From: Knufia peltigerae
Taxonomy: Eukaryota; Ascomycota; Eurotiomycetes; Chaetothyriales; Trichomeriaceae
Assembly: GCA_030247855.1 (NCBI GenBank)
Contig: JAPDRN010000062.1
Span: forward strand, 108,090-172,089
Length of the DNA stretch: 64,000 bases
Reading direction: 5' to 3'
Shown here: in pieces, positions 11,033 to 21,373 of the stretch
Numbering within the stretch: position 1 is the stretch's first letter
Layout: each line of letters begins with the position of its first letter
Notes under the pieces: model-generated
Told to the model about the DNA's origin: nothing
Database searches by the model: none
Seen by the model: only the letters and a program-made list of their open reading frames with translations
Translations under genes and position numbers: made by a program

Positions 11033-12930
11033 TCAATAAGTGAAACGGAAGGCCGGATGGTCGTCACCAAGATTTCGCTTCTCATCCTCAGGCAAATCAT
11101 ACCTGTCATCCCTTCTACCTTGATCGCGCAAAGCGTTTTCTTTCTTAATGTAGAAGAGAAGTATGATGGCGCTTACAACGCATAGCCAGACCAATGCGAG
11201 GCCCAGCCCATAGCCAAGGTGATATTCGGGCGCTTCGCTCGTTATGAACATGTTCCTGCAGAAGGTCAGTCAATGGTACTCTTGTATTCTTTGTCAAGCA
11301 CCTACGAGGCTATTATACCTCCACAATTACCGAAGCCTACCATCATGGCGCTACTAACACCCCGTTTGTAGTGTCCCGACATGTTGTTACTCACCCAGAC
11401 AAGGGTGATTGGCTGGGCAATATAACCACCTGAGATGATCAGGTAAAGAGCAAAGTATCGAACGCCGACTGCCACACGATGGATATTCAGCAAGATGATA
11501 TATCCAATGGTTGCCACAACACAGCCAAAGATGATAAAACTGAATCGGTGATGAAGTTTGTCACTCAGTACGGCTGTAGTAAGAGCGCATACGGTGGCGA
11601 CAACAAATATGGGAATGGACATGACTTGAGCATGGATCGAAGTCCAGCCCAGTTGTTTCAGGATGGTCGGCGTGAACAAGGCTCCCGAATAACTGGTGGT
11701 CACAATACCAATATACATGGCGATGCTATGTTCAAGGTTAGCTTTCCTTTCGCACTTGCTCAGGGGAAGAAGGGGTTCACTAACCCAAGGTATATCTTGA
11801 TATCGCCAAAGACTCGCTTTGCAGCTGTCTTATTCCAGTGGCTCATCGTGGCGTCCTCAACATCGAGAGCAAGACGGCGGATGAGCAGTTCTCGCTCGTC
11901 GCTCTTCAAGAACTTTGCGGTTTCGGGCCAATCTGGAATGATCCAGTACGAGATGACTGCGACGACAAAGGTAAAAATGCCCTCGAGGATGAAGATCCAT
12001 CGCCAGCCTCCGTATCCAGCGATGCCTGCCATGTGTGCGATGGCGTATGCCTGGTAATTATGAGTATGGAATAACAAAGATGGACGGGTCAACCAACCAG
12101 TAAACCCGAGAAAGCTCCAGCAATGATCGAAGCCGAAAAGAAGAGATTGAAACGAAACTGAAGCTCATAACGCTTGTAATACCTGGGGGTATAGCTTAGT
12201 CAATGGTTGCCAAACGTCACAGTTGTCCACTTACATCGAGATCAGGTACAGACATCCCGGGAAGAATCCAGCCTCTAAAGCGCCTATTATAACTCGACAG
12301 ACAACAAGGCCGGCAAATGATTGTGTAACTCCCTGGCATACTGTCACGACACCCCAGAGTGCCATGATGGTACTGATGAATACGGACGGACGCACGTTCT
12401 TGAGTACCTAAAGAGAGTCACATTAATATATCTTCCCCCGTTGTTAATTGTGGTCGGCGATTCCGGTCTATCTTGTTGACCCGCCTTTTTTTGGATCAAC
12501 TCGACGACCACTACCACCATCAGCGCTCAAAAAGGCCGTCACGTACCAGATTGGCAGGCACCTCCAGGAGGATGTAAGGCACGAAGAAGGTAAAGAGGGC
12601 GATGTTGTAATCAGATCCATGCATGTTGAGGTCTTTTTCGAGGCCTTGAATGCGGGCATTGCCGATATTGATCCTGGGAGAGATCGGTCAACATTTGGCG
12701 AATTTTCCCCAAACGACAAGCAAGAGGAGAGATTACCGATCAATGAAGGCGCAGAGGAAGAGCAAGAAAGTAATGGGGATCAAATTGAGATCGATCTTCC
12801 ACAAGAGCTTCTTCTCGAGCACGGGGTCAATCTCCAGATCAGCTCCTTTCAGACTGATGATGGTATTGCTTTCGACTTTCTCGACGGGAACATCTTCAAT
12901 CTCGGATTGATTACGGACCTTGTCCGCCAT
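11033..12930 (-). CDS. MFS permease, anion:cation symporter family (TNA1/allantoate type)
   Basis: A 12-helix plasma-membrane transporter of the MFS anion:cation symporter (ACS) family, whose fungal members import nicotinate, allantoate, pantothenate, biotin precursors and similar small carboxylates. Seven exons on the minus strand: 12930-12737, 12673-12547, 12407-12235, 12182-12098, 12050-11785, 11725-11306 and 11255-11033, giving 495 residues. Typical motifs are CAFIDRINIGNARIQGLEKD after helix 1, VPYILLEVPANL, CRVIIGALEAGFFPGCLYLI, YGGWRWIFILEGIFT and WVSNNMSGHYKRGVSSAMM. The short hydrophilic C-terminus ends in the family-like YDLPEDEKRNLGDDHPAFRF. Every intron phase is consistent with this model. 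The substrate cannot be read from sequence. No neighbour clearly shares its pathway, although it lies on the flank of the aromatic-catabolism genes. Confidence 0.9.
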
Positions 12931-14822
12931 TGTTGCCGGCAGGGTTGGTTTGAGGGGAGCAAGGTGAGGAAAGACTGTAGAATGCCCTTGTGGTTACCCA
13001 AAAATATGTCGGCCGGATACTGCGACACGCGAGAAGTCTGGGAGGTTGGGCAGGCGATTGGGGTTGTCGCTTGCTATGGCCGGACCACTAGTTATATATC
13101 TCGAGCATTATCTATATCCAGTCGCCGATCCTGAACGTGGACCAGTCGCTGAGGAGGACAGCAGCCGAGGACGATTACCGTGAACGAATGCAGTTATCAT
13201 TCCGTCCTGGGGGCGGCCAATGGACTCTGATGATGGTGTCTGGGGGTATACACTAGGGTCTTGGTAATGCGATCGAAGACCCTGCGCTACCCTTTCCCAC
13301 GTTCGGAGAGCTTGGCTCGGTAGGATTGCTTGACGTTTCTTCTAGTGCTGAGAAGCACCTTCAGAGACGAGTACAAGGACGTGGAATGCGGGTTGTGGGT
13401 AGTAACCGGCCTGTTTGCCGATCCAGGGGATGAGACAAGCAACTCTTTTGTGCTACTCACAACAAGAGCTTAATCAAAATATACTGGGCGGCGGCAAATC
13501 ATCATCATCAGCAGGCCATGGTTGCAGCTGGTTCAAAGAAAACAAACCACTGGGTATCCGAAGGAGGATTAGGGGGGCGTCGATCCGGGCTCTCTCGCGG
13601 GGCTCCCGCAGAACAACTCCGCACGATTTCCGTTTTCAGGAAAGCAGTGGCTGATTGATTTTTGACGGGCGAATAGCCTGAAGAACATTGGCATATCCGA
13701 GGTGTGAAGACAAGAGTTGATTGGGGGAGAGGGAGAGGTGTTGTGTGTGGTGGGCAATCTACTGTACAGTAGTCGTAGTATCCGTACGATACTCCGTAAA
13801 TGAAAAGAGGAGACTAGAGAGCGGAATTAAGTACGACAGAGGAGTAAGGATGAACGGAACTAGACACCGCTCTGTTGTTCAACCTCCCCTATGTACTATA
13901 CCCCTTGCAAGTACCAGTACTGTAAAGGTGGGAAGTAGGTGACGGCAGCCACGATTTCTCTCGACACTATGCATACCTTCAACATCCTATTCATCTGACA
14001 CAAAGATCTACGCATGCTGTACTGTACTGAACAGCGAAAGGTACAAGTATCATGGGGTTATACATTTATCGCCGGACGGACAAGGGTCCGAACAAGATTC
14101 ACGGGTATCTTCCGTTCGCTGATTAGGTAGGTAGATACCTGAGATTGTGGCTACCAGAGGAGGGAAGGGTTCGCCCATCAGGTAGCCCTCGGATAATGCC
14201 CGTTCTCGTTGATAACATACATACGACTTGGATGTGAAGTTGCTGGTAGATGTTTGTTTAAAAGGTGTTATTCCGTAAGTGAGGTCTCGTACTCCTCATG
14301 CAGGTGCCCGAAACTCCTGCAGGCCAAACTGGAAAATATAGGATTGGAATGGGAAATTTCACGAGTCGTAACCTTACCTTGGTGGTGTTGGTAATCGAGC
14401 CGAGAGCGAGAGGGTTCCAGGGAACAAATGTCAAGTATCCTTGTTGAGGGAGAAATGGAAAGGATATCGTCGTGTGTAGGATCGAAACAGGACAGGGTTT
14501 TCGATGCCATGCCCGTGATGGTAGGAACAATGTCTGGAAGCAATCGTGCTCCGTGGGCCCAAATAAAAAGGGCGTCATCTAAATTCTATCTATCTCAGGA
14601 AATGTTGTAAAGTCTACTTTGCAAGAGCTCAACTCCCGTATGGCATACTCGATGGCATTCTGTACATCTGGTGGTCCCACAAGTCGTAAACAAGGTCGGA
14701 GAAAGGATACCTAGTCTTCTAACTCCTCCCCAAACCCACATCAACAAACTCTTTCGTGACCGGAGATGTTCTATGCTTAGAGAAACCAACAAGGCTTGAA
14801 CTGTTCGTCTCGCGGGATTCTT
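12931..14822. other. 1.9 kb gene-free stretch, MFS permease / alpha-glucosidase
   Basis: No open frame here has domain features. The stretch is rich in short stress-like and palindromic words, including TACTCCGTA at 13790-13798 and repeated GTAC-containing runs near 13765-13800. It should contain the MFS promoter (from 12931) and the alpha-glucosidase 3' UTR (up to 14822). No tRNA or transposon is seen. Confidence 0.5.
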
Positions 14823-16613
14823 CTATGCAGCGCATTTCGCCAACAAACCCTCCCAAGGCTTCAACGGAATCTTGCCATTTTGCGGCTTCTCAGGTTTGCC
14901 TTTTGTATAGGTACTGCAAGCGTAAAAGTCGACCTTGAGGGATTCAGGCAAGGTCCATTCCACATCCTTGCCCGAAAAGTTCAACACGACCAACCACTTC
15001 TCGCCGGCCTGGCTTGTGCGGACGTACGCGAGAATATTTGGGTCTTCGGGCGAGAGTTCCTGGTAGTCACCGTAGACAAAGACGTCGGCGTGCTCTTTGC
15101 GGTCGTGAATCCCACGCTGCCAAAACTGCCATGTCGACAATTCCTTGTCGTCCGAGGCCTTGATCTGGTCCTCGGCGTTGATGCCGGACTTGAAGTCGTC
15201 CATGACGCGCATCCACGGCTTGACGTCGGCTCGACAGAACCCGGCATTGGCCTGGCTACCGGACCACTGCATCGGCGTGCGCGCGTGATCCCGCGCCTTC
15301 ATCTGGATGATCTTCCGGCCGTGCTCGAGCTTCTCCGGGTCGTCCTTGTAGAGCTTCTTGCACTTTTTCCAGTAATTGATGGTCTCGATGTCCTTGTACT
15401 CTTCGTCAATGTCCCATTCGGTGGGGGCGTTGCGGATCCCAATTTCCTCGCCTTGGTAGACGAACAGCGTGCCGCCGAGCGTGGTCTGCATCAGCGCGAG
15501 GAGCTTGGCACTCTTGTCGCGGAAGGCGTCGCTGTCGTCGGCGTACCGGCTGATGCTGCGCGGGTTGTCATGGTTCTCGATAAACACGGAGTTCCACCCA
15601 TCGCGCTCGATCATGCACCGCTGCCACCGCGTGATGATGGACTTCATCTCCTTGACGTCCCAGGGTTTCAGGGCCATGCGGACGTTGGGCTTGTCGATGT
15701 CAACAACGTCAAAGATGAAGATCATGTTCAGTTCGCCGGCGTCGGCACCCACGGTGCGTAAGATTTCGCTTTCGTCCGACACGCCGGGCATTTCGCCCAC
15801 GGTGATGGTGTCGTACTTGGACAAGACTTCGCGGTGCATCTCTTGGAGGTAGTCGTGCAGTTTGGGGCCGTTCACAAAGAATTGTGTTCCCGGTTGGTAC
15901 TGGTGGCTGGCCGGGTCGAGGACGATGGGGGCGTCTGGGTACGTCGGGACTTTGGAGATCATGTTGATTACGTCCATTCGAAATCCGGACACGCCTCGGT
16001 CGAGCCAGAAGCGCATCACGTCCCATACCGCTTCGCGCACCTCAGGGTTTTCCCAGTTGAGGTCGGGTTGCTCGGGCGTGAAGACGGAAAGGTAGTATTC
16101 TTTCGTCTCGGTGTCGTATGTCCATGCCGAGTTGGCCTCTCCCAAAATTTGAGCCCAGTTGTTCGGTGGCTCGGGCACGCCTGCTTCGCTCACGGACTTG
16201 GGCGGCTTCCAGATATACCAGTCTCGTTTCGAATTGGTCTTGGACGACCTGCTTTCCAAGAACCACTCGTGCATGTTTGAGGTGTGGTTCACCACGAGAT
16301 CCATCATGAGCTTCATGTCGCGCTTCTTGAGCTCCGAAATGAGATTGTCTACATCCTCGACGGAGCCGTAGATGGGATCGATGACTTTGTAGTCTGCAAT
16401 GTCGTAGCCCATGTCCGCCTGCGGTGACTTGTAGATGGGAGATGTCCAAACCACGTCAATGCCTAATTGTTTGAGGTAGTCGACTCTGGAAGTAATGCCT
16501 TTGACGTCGCCCCAGCCATCACCGTTGGTATCTTGAAACGATGATGGGTAGATCTGATAAACCACCGATTCCTTCCACCATTTTCGGGTGGCGTAGCTGG
16601 ACGACTTTGCCAT
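14823..16613 (-). CDS. Alpha-glucosidase, GH13 (maltase/isomaltase type)
   Basis: A single-exon 596-residue glycoside hydrolase of family GH13 that releases glucose from the non-reducing end of short alpha-glucosides. All four conserved GH13 regions are present: DLVVNH (residues 105-110), GFRMDVIN with nucleophile Asp214, the acid/base Glu274 in VGEMPG, and ENHDNPR with His348/Asp349. There is no signal peptide, so it is likely cytosolic and works on sugars brought in by a permease. The residue after the nucleophile is Val, which in characterised bacterial and yeast enzymes accompanies alpha-1,6 (isomaltase/oligo-1,6-glucosidase) preference, against Ala/Thr in maltases; this specificity call is inferred. 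Length matches the family (570-600). It is divergent from fumarylacetoacetase across 832 bp, with no maltose permease or MAL regulator beside it. Confidence 0.94.
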   Translation of the reverse strand: MAKSSSYATRKWWKESVVYQIYPSSFQDTNGDGWGDVKGITSRVDYLKQLGIDVVWTSPIYKSPQADMGYDIADYKVIDPIYGSVEDVDNLISELKKRDMKLMMDLVVNHTSNMHEWFLESRSSKTNSKRDWYIWKPPKSVSEAGVPEPPNNWAQILGEANSAWTYDTETKEYYLSVFTPEQPDLNWENPEVREAVWDVMRFWLDRGVSGFRMDVINMISKVPTYPDAPIVLDPASHQYQPGTQFFVNGPKLHDYLQEMHREVLSKYDTITVGEMPGVSDESEILRTVGADAGELNMIFIFDVVDIDKPNVRMALKPWDVKEMKSIITRWQRCMIERDGWNSVFIENHDNPRSISRYADDSDAFRDKSAKLLALMQTTLGGTLFVYQGEEIGIRNAPTEWDIDEEYKDIETINYWKKCKKLYKDDPEKLEHGRKIIQMKARDHARTPMQWSGSQANAGFCRADVKPWMRVMDDFKSGINAEDQIKASDDKELSTWQFWQRGIHDRKEHADVFVYGDYQELSPEDPNILAYVRTSQAGEKWLVVLNFSGKDVEWTLPESLKVDFYACSTYTKGKPEKPQNGKIPLKPWEGLLAKCAA

Positions 16614-17445
16614 TGTTTTTTGAATCTATCACACAATCGCTGAAGAGAAGAACAAAACGAAAAGTAGAAATAGAAATAGATGTGAAATGTCAGTGTAGAC
16701 ACTGCTTCACTCTTCAAAGACTTGGAATTTTTCTATGGAGAGGATTTGGGTCATCATGCCGTGTTCGCACTCTGGTTGTAGCGAGAGATTCGCCGCCCTG
16801 ACGATCGTGGCTGGATGCGGAAGTGCTGTCATTGATTCATATTTCTGGAGTTTCTCCATCATCTCCATATTCTCGTCTTCTTTTTTTGTTCTCGTTGGCG
16901 ACGACGATATTTTTGACATTCGACGAGCGTATCTAGCGTGCATTGAACGGGAACGGTCTGGTCGCTCGACAGCTGCGTGGCCCAGGTATGAATCAGATGG
17001 GTCAGAGTCGTTCGTAAAATCTCGCGAGTATTCGTAGGAACTCTGAAGGTGTCAAATTACGGGGTTCTTTAGGGGCTTGTTGCCCAGGTTGACGCCCGAA
17101 TGTCGGTTCCGGAGTCGACGTCGTCCTCGGTCCGCATGGCAGGCACAATGAGACATGTTGAGATATCCTGATATGATCTGGAAATACTATCTTCAAGATA
17201 TTAAAATATCAAGGTACAGTACAGGGTTCAGTTTGCAGTTGTGGGTGCGGAGTCGCTTTAATGTTGTTCCGTTCACCAACCACGGAATTGCTCCGACGCT
17301 TCTTGACGCCATGTCCATGACCACTTTCGACGACACTTACTGTAGTTGTACTTCGTAGAGAAATCTAGGTAGGTATATATTCTCAGACGACATTGAACTC
17401 GAGATCAAAAGGCACACGAAAAGAGATAACCCAATATCAGTTACA
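16614..17445. other. Divergent promoter region, alpha-glucosidase / fumarylacetoacetase
   Basis: An 832-bp bidirectional upstream region with no gene. It carries A/T-rich repeats of GATAT-like words near 17160-17215 (ATATCCTGATATGATCTGG.. and AGATATTAAAATATCAAGG) and a candidate TATA box close to the fumarylacetoacetase start. Confidence 0.5.
17374..17380 (+). promoter_or_regulatory. Candidate TATA box of fumarylacetoacetase gene
   Basis: TATATAT lies 66 bp before the ATG at 17446, a plausible core-promoter position for a fungal gene. Prediction from position and sequence only. Confidence 0.4.
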
Positions 17446-18817
17446 ATGGCAGCCATCAAGTCCTGGTTTCCGATCCCAAAGAGTAGCCACTTCTCTCTTG
17501 CCAACCTCCCCTTTGGCATCATCTCGACAGCCTCGAAATCAACACCAAGACCAGCAGTTGCAATTGGCGATCACTGTCTAGACCTCCAGGAATTCTCAGC
17601 ATCAGGCGCTTTCTCGTCATTGGGAATTGACGTATCAGTATTCTCCAAGCCAACCCTGAATGAGTTTGCAGCGTTGGGCCGGCCGATTCATCGCTCGGTT
17701 AGGAAATATCTCCAGGATGTCTTTGCTGAGAGTACCTCGAATTCGCAAACATTGCGAGACAATAAGACATTGCAAGCTAAATGCCTAATTCCACGCAGCG
17801 AAGTCACGATGCACGTGCCAATGCATATCGGAGACTATACCGATTTTTACGCTGGAAAGAACCATGCCTTCAACGTTGGCTGTCTTTTCAGAGGACCAGA
17901 CAACGCCCTGCAACCAAATTACACACACTTGCCCGTGGGTTATCATGGCCGCGCATCGTCAATTGTTGTTTCGGGGACTCCCATCACGAGGCCAAATGGG
18001 CAGATCTTGGAAAATCCTGCTGCCACCCCTAAAGTTCCAACCTTCAGCCCGTGTAAGCGGCTTGATATCGAGTTGGAGCTGGGGGCTTTTCTGTGCAAAG
18101 GAAACAAGATGGGCACGAACGTTCCCATCTCGGAAGCAGCAGATTACATCTTTGGCTTCGTTCTCCTCAATGACTGGTCGGCGCGTGACATCCAGGCGTG
18201 GGAATACGTTCCCCTTGGGCCTTTCCTGTCCAAGAGCTTTGGCTCCACCATAAGCCCGTGGATTGTTCTGACGGACGCTCTGGAACCCTTCAGATGTACT
18301 GGCATTCCAAACGACACGCAGTTGCTACCATATCTACAAGAGAAGGAGAAGAAGAACGTCTATGACATCAAGTTACAGGTCGATATCACACGTGAGTCTA
18401 CTAAGCCTAAATGAAGCTGTTTTATCGAGAGCCAAGAAAAGAGTGAAATGTGCTGACTGTTGTGTTCTGATAGCCGATGGCGGTGAGACAACGACCATCT
18501 TGAACTCGAATGGACGACACTTGCTGTTCTCCTTTGCGCAAATGCTCGCTCACCATTCTATTGGAGGCTGTCCTATGGCTGTCGGAGATATGTTTGGCTC
18601 TGGTACGATCAGTGGAAACGAACCTGGCACCGAAGGGAGCATGTTGGAAATAAGCAAAGGCGGAAAGGAAACCATTGCACTCAAGGGTGGAGTGGAGCGG
18701 AAGTTCTTGCAAGATGGTGATACTATCACTATGTACGGTGTGTGCGGCTCCGAGGAGACTGGGCTGGTGGGCTTCGGGGAGTGCACAGGCAAGATCTTAC
18801 CTGCTCCCAAGATTTGA
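17446..18817 (+). CDS. fahA: Fumarylacetoacetase (FAH)
   Basis: This enzyme hydrolyses 4-fumarylacetoacetate to fumarate and acetoacetate, the last step of tyrosine, phenylalanine and phenylacetate catabolism via homogentisate. Exons 17446-18391 and 18474-18817 (intron of 82 bp) give 429 residues. The metal and catalytic residues of mammalian FAH can be placed: Asp130 in MHIGDYTDFY, the His140 general base in GKNHAFNVG, Glu210 and Glu212 in LDIELELGAF, and Asp244 in LLNDWSARDIQAWEYVPLGP. The N-terminal SH3-like domain (residues 1-115) and the C-terminal FAH barrel are both complete, and length matches (about 420-430). It heads a co-directional run with CYP504 (19722) and homogentisate dioxygenase (24442), so it probably serves phenylacetate/homogentisate use. 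No maleylacetoacetate isomerase gene adjoins it, unlike the fahA-maiA-hmgA order of Aspergillus. Confidence 0.96.
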
Positions 18818-19721
18818 GCGCAGGACTGTGATGTGTAGGTGATCTCGTAATGACGGTAGCCACTAGAATAAACTGAGATCGGCACATATTCGGTGTTTGT
18901 CCGAGTGCTTGATATGAAATTACATCTATGGATCTTGAGTTTTTCCCGCCATCTCTAGACTCCTGTATGCTGGTTACAGAGGTTCCGAGGCGAAGGATGA
19001 GGAGAATCTAGTAGGCGTCAATTCCGCGACTGAATGGCCGTGGAGGACCTGCGGGGCGTTCCAATCAGGGGCACGCTGATTTTTGATTTCAACGCCGCTT
19101 GGGGGGGGGATCCCCAAGATTCCTATAGGCTTCAGCAGTCGCCTTCTCTAGAGGGTCTCTAGGTGCCATATTATTGCTGGTCATTGCCAGATTTTCCCCA
19201 CGTTCGCGCCTAGCAAAGCCCATTGTAACTCTGTAACTGGCCCAAAACAATGACCTCTACGCATTCTTACCTCACGGCACATTTCCGCACTCTCAAAACA
19301 GCCCTTGTTCTTCTCCGCCCTTGACCCCTCCTGAAAATGACCATGACGGAGTCAAGGGTGCCAGGTCAGACGAGTGAGCCATCGCCGACGATAAGCGCTA
19401 ACAACAATGACACGAAGTGGAATGGGTGAGAAGGCCATGTGCCCGAGGTTGGACGTGATATATACGACAACCGTGTGCTACGCTTCTACTTAGCAGAGTG
19501 AATCAAAGATAACGGTAAGGAGTATAATTAAGCCACTACCCATTGTCCTGTGCAGTAGCACTCCTCTTCCTCAGAAGACAACCATTGCAACTGATGTATG
19601 GTTGATCTAAGTCGACCTGGTTATAACGGAAACCCAAAGGCCACATACTGAACACCATCGGACATCGACTCGAACTCATCCAGAGGGTAAAAATCCCAAA
19701 ACATAACACAATCAATCGACA
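18818..19721. other. Intergenic, fahA / CYP504
   Basis: 904 bp holding the fahA 3' UTR and the CYP504 promoter. A TATATA word (19459-19464) lies about 260 bp before the P450 start. A G-run (19101-19109) and CT-rich segments are seen, and no gene. Confidence 0.5.
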
Positions 19722-21373
19722 ATGCTCGAGGCACTATCGCCCACGACGCTCTCGTTTCTCTTCCTCGCCCTAGGCTACTTCTTGATACGGTACCTGAACT
19801 CGACCGATCAGCCAAAGATCAAGGGCCTCCCTGAGATCCCCGGGGTTCCGCTCTTTGGCAACCTACTACAACTTGGTCAAGACCATGCTCGAGTGACTGC
19901 CGCCTGGGCAAAGAAGTATGGCTGGCCGGTCTTCCAGACTCGATTGGGCAACCGTCGTATCATCTGGGCCAACAGTTTCGAATCTGTCAAACACTTCTGG
20001 ATCACCAACCAGTCGGCCCTGATATCACGTCCGACCCTGTACACGTTCCACAGTGTCGTTTCCAGCAGTCAAGGCTTCACCATCGGCACTTCGCCCTGGG
20101 ATGATTCGTGTAAGAGACGTCGCAAGGTGGCGGCTACAGCACTGAACAAGCCAGCCGTACAGAGCTACATGCCTTTCATCGACCTCGAGAGCTGTGTGGC
20201 CATCAAAGACATGTACAAGGACAGCAACAATGGGACGATCGACTTGGACCCACGAAAGTATTTCCACCGCTTTGCCCTGAACACCAGCTTGACCTTGAAC
20301 TATGGCATTCGAATTGACGGAGGCATCGACCAGGAACTCTTGAGAGAAGGTAAGAGAAATGAATCCACCGATCCAGTTTCTCCAATATCCCATGGACCCT
20401 GTACGAAGCTAACCACCATTGAACAGTCGTGCACGTTGAACGCGTCGTGTCCAACTTCCGAAGCACCTCCAACAACTGGCAAGACTACATCCCTTTGCTT
20501 CGCCTGCCATTCATTTCTCGACAGAACAAGTCGGCCGCCGAGTACCGGACCCGTCGCGACAAGTACCTCACCACCTTCTTGGACATGCTCAAGGACCGGA
20601 TCGCCAAGGGAACAGACCGACCTTGCATCACGGGAAACATCATCAAGGATCCCGAGGAAACCCTCAACGACGCCGAACTCAAGTCGATCTGTCTGACCAT
20701 GGTCTCAGCGGGCATTGACACCGTGCCGGGCAATATGATCATGGGCCTGGGCTACCTCGCGTCACCGGAGGGCCAGCACATCCAGAAAAAGGCGTACGAG
20801 GAGATCATGAAGGTCTACCCGACCGACGGCGAGGCGTGGGAAAAGTGTCTCATCGAGGAAAAAGTGCCGTACGTCACGGCCCTGACCAAGGAGATCCTCC
20901 GCTTCTGGACCGTGATCCCTGTGTGCCTGCCGCGCACGAGCATCAAGGACATCAAGTACAATGACACCGTCATCCCGGCCGGGTCGGTGTTTTACATGAA
21001 CGCCTGGGCGGCAGACTACGACGACACACACTTCAAGGACCCCGCTAGGTTCATCCCGGAGCGCTACCTGGACGACCAAGAGGGCAGCGGCACGCCACAC
21101 TACGGCTACGGGGCCGGCAGCCGCATGTGCGTCGGTTCCCACCTGGCCAACCGGGAGATCTACACGGCGTTCTTGCGCATGATTGTCGCGTTTGAGTTTG
21201 TGCCGGCCAAGGACCAAAAAGACTGGCCTGTCCTGGACGCCCTGGAGTGCAATTCCATCCCGACCGCGCTGACCACGGAGCCAAAGCCGTTCAAGGTGGG
21301 TTTCAAGATTCGAAACAAGGCGGCTTTGGACAGGTGGATTCGTGACAGTGAGCAGAGAACGAAGGATTTGTGA
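19722..21373 (+). CDS. Cytochrome P450, CYP504 family (phenylacetate hydroxylase type)
   Basis: A microsomal cytochrome P450 close to Aspergillus PhacA/PhacB (CYP504), which hydroxylate phenylacetate at C2 or 3-hydroxyphenylacetate at C6 on the way to homogentisate. Exons 19722-20349 and 20427-21373 give 524 residues. Features are an N-terminal membrane anchor (TLSFLFLALGYFLIRYL) followed by IKGLPEIPGVPLFGNLL, SRPTLYTFHSVVSSSQGFTI with TSPWDDSCKRRRK, the I-helix SAGIDTVPGN, the ExxR motif KEILRFW, and the haem loop GYGAGSRMCVGSHLANRE with the Cys ligand. The C-terminal NSIPTALTTEPKPFKVGF is also a CYP504 trait. The setting between fahA and homogentisate dioxygenase supports the pathway. Whether it acts at the first (PhacA) or second (PhacB) hydroxylation cannot be decided here, so no symbol is given. 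Confidence 0.9.

Noticed and set aside
14796..15761. Plus-strand open frame of 321 codons opposite alpha-glucosidase
   Set aside because: Antisense shadow; composition is Leu/Val/Asp-rich without family features.
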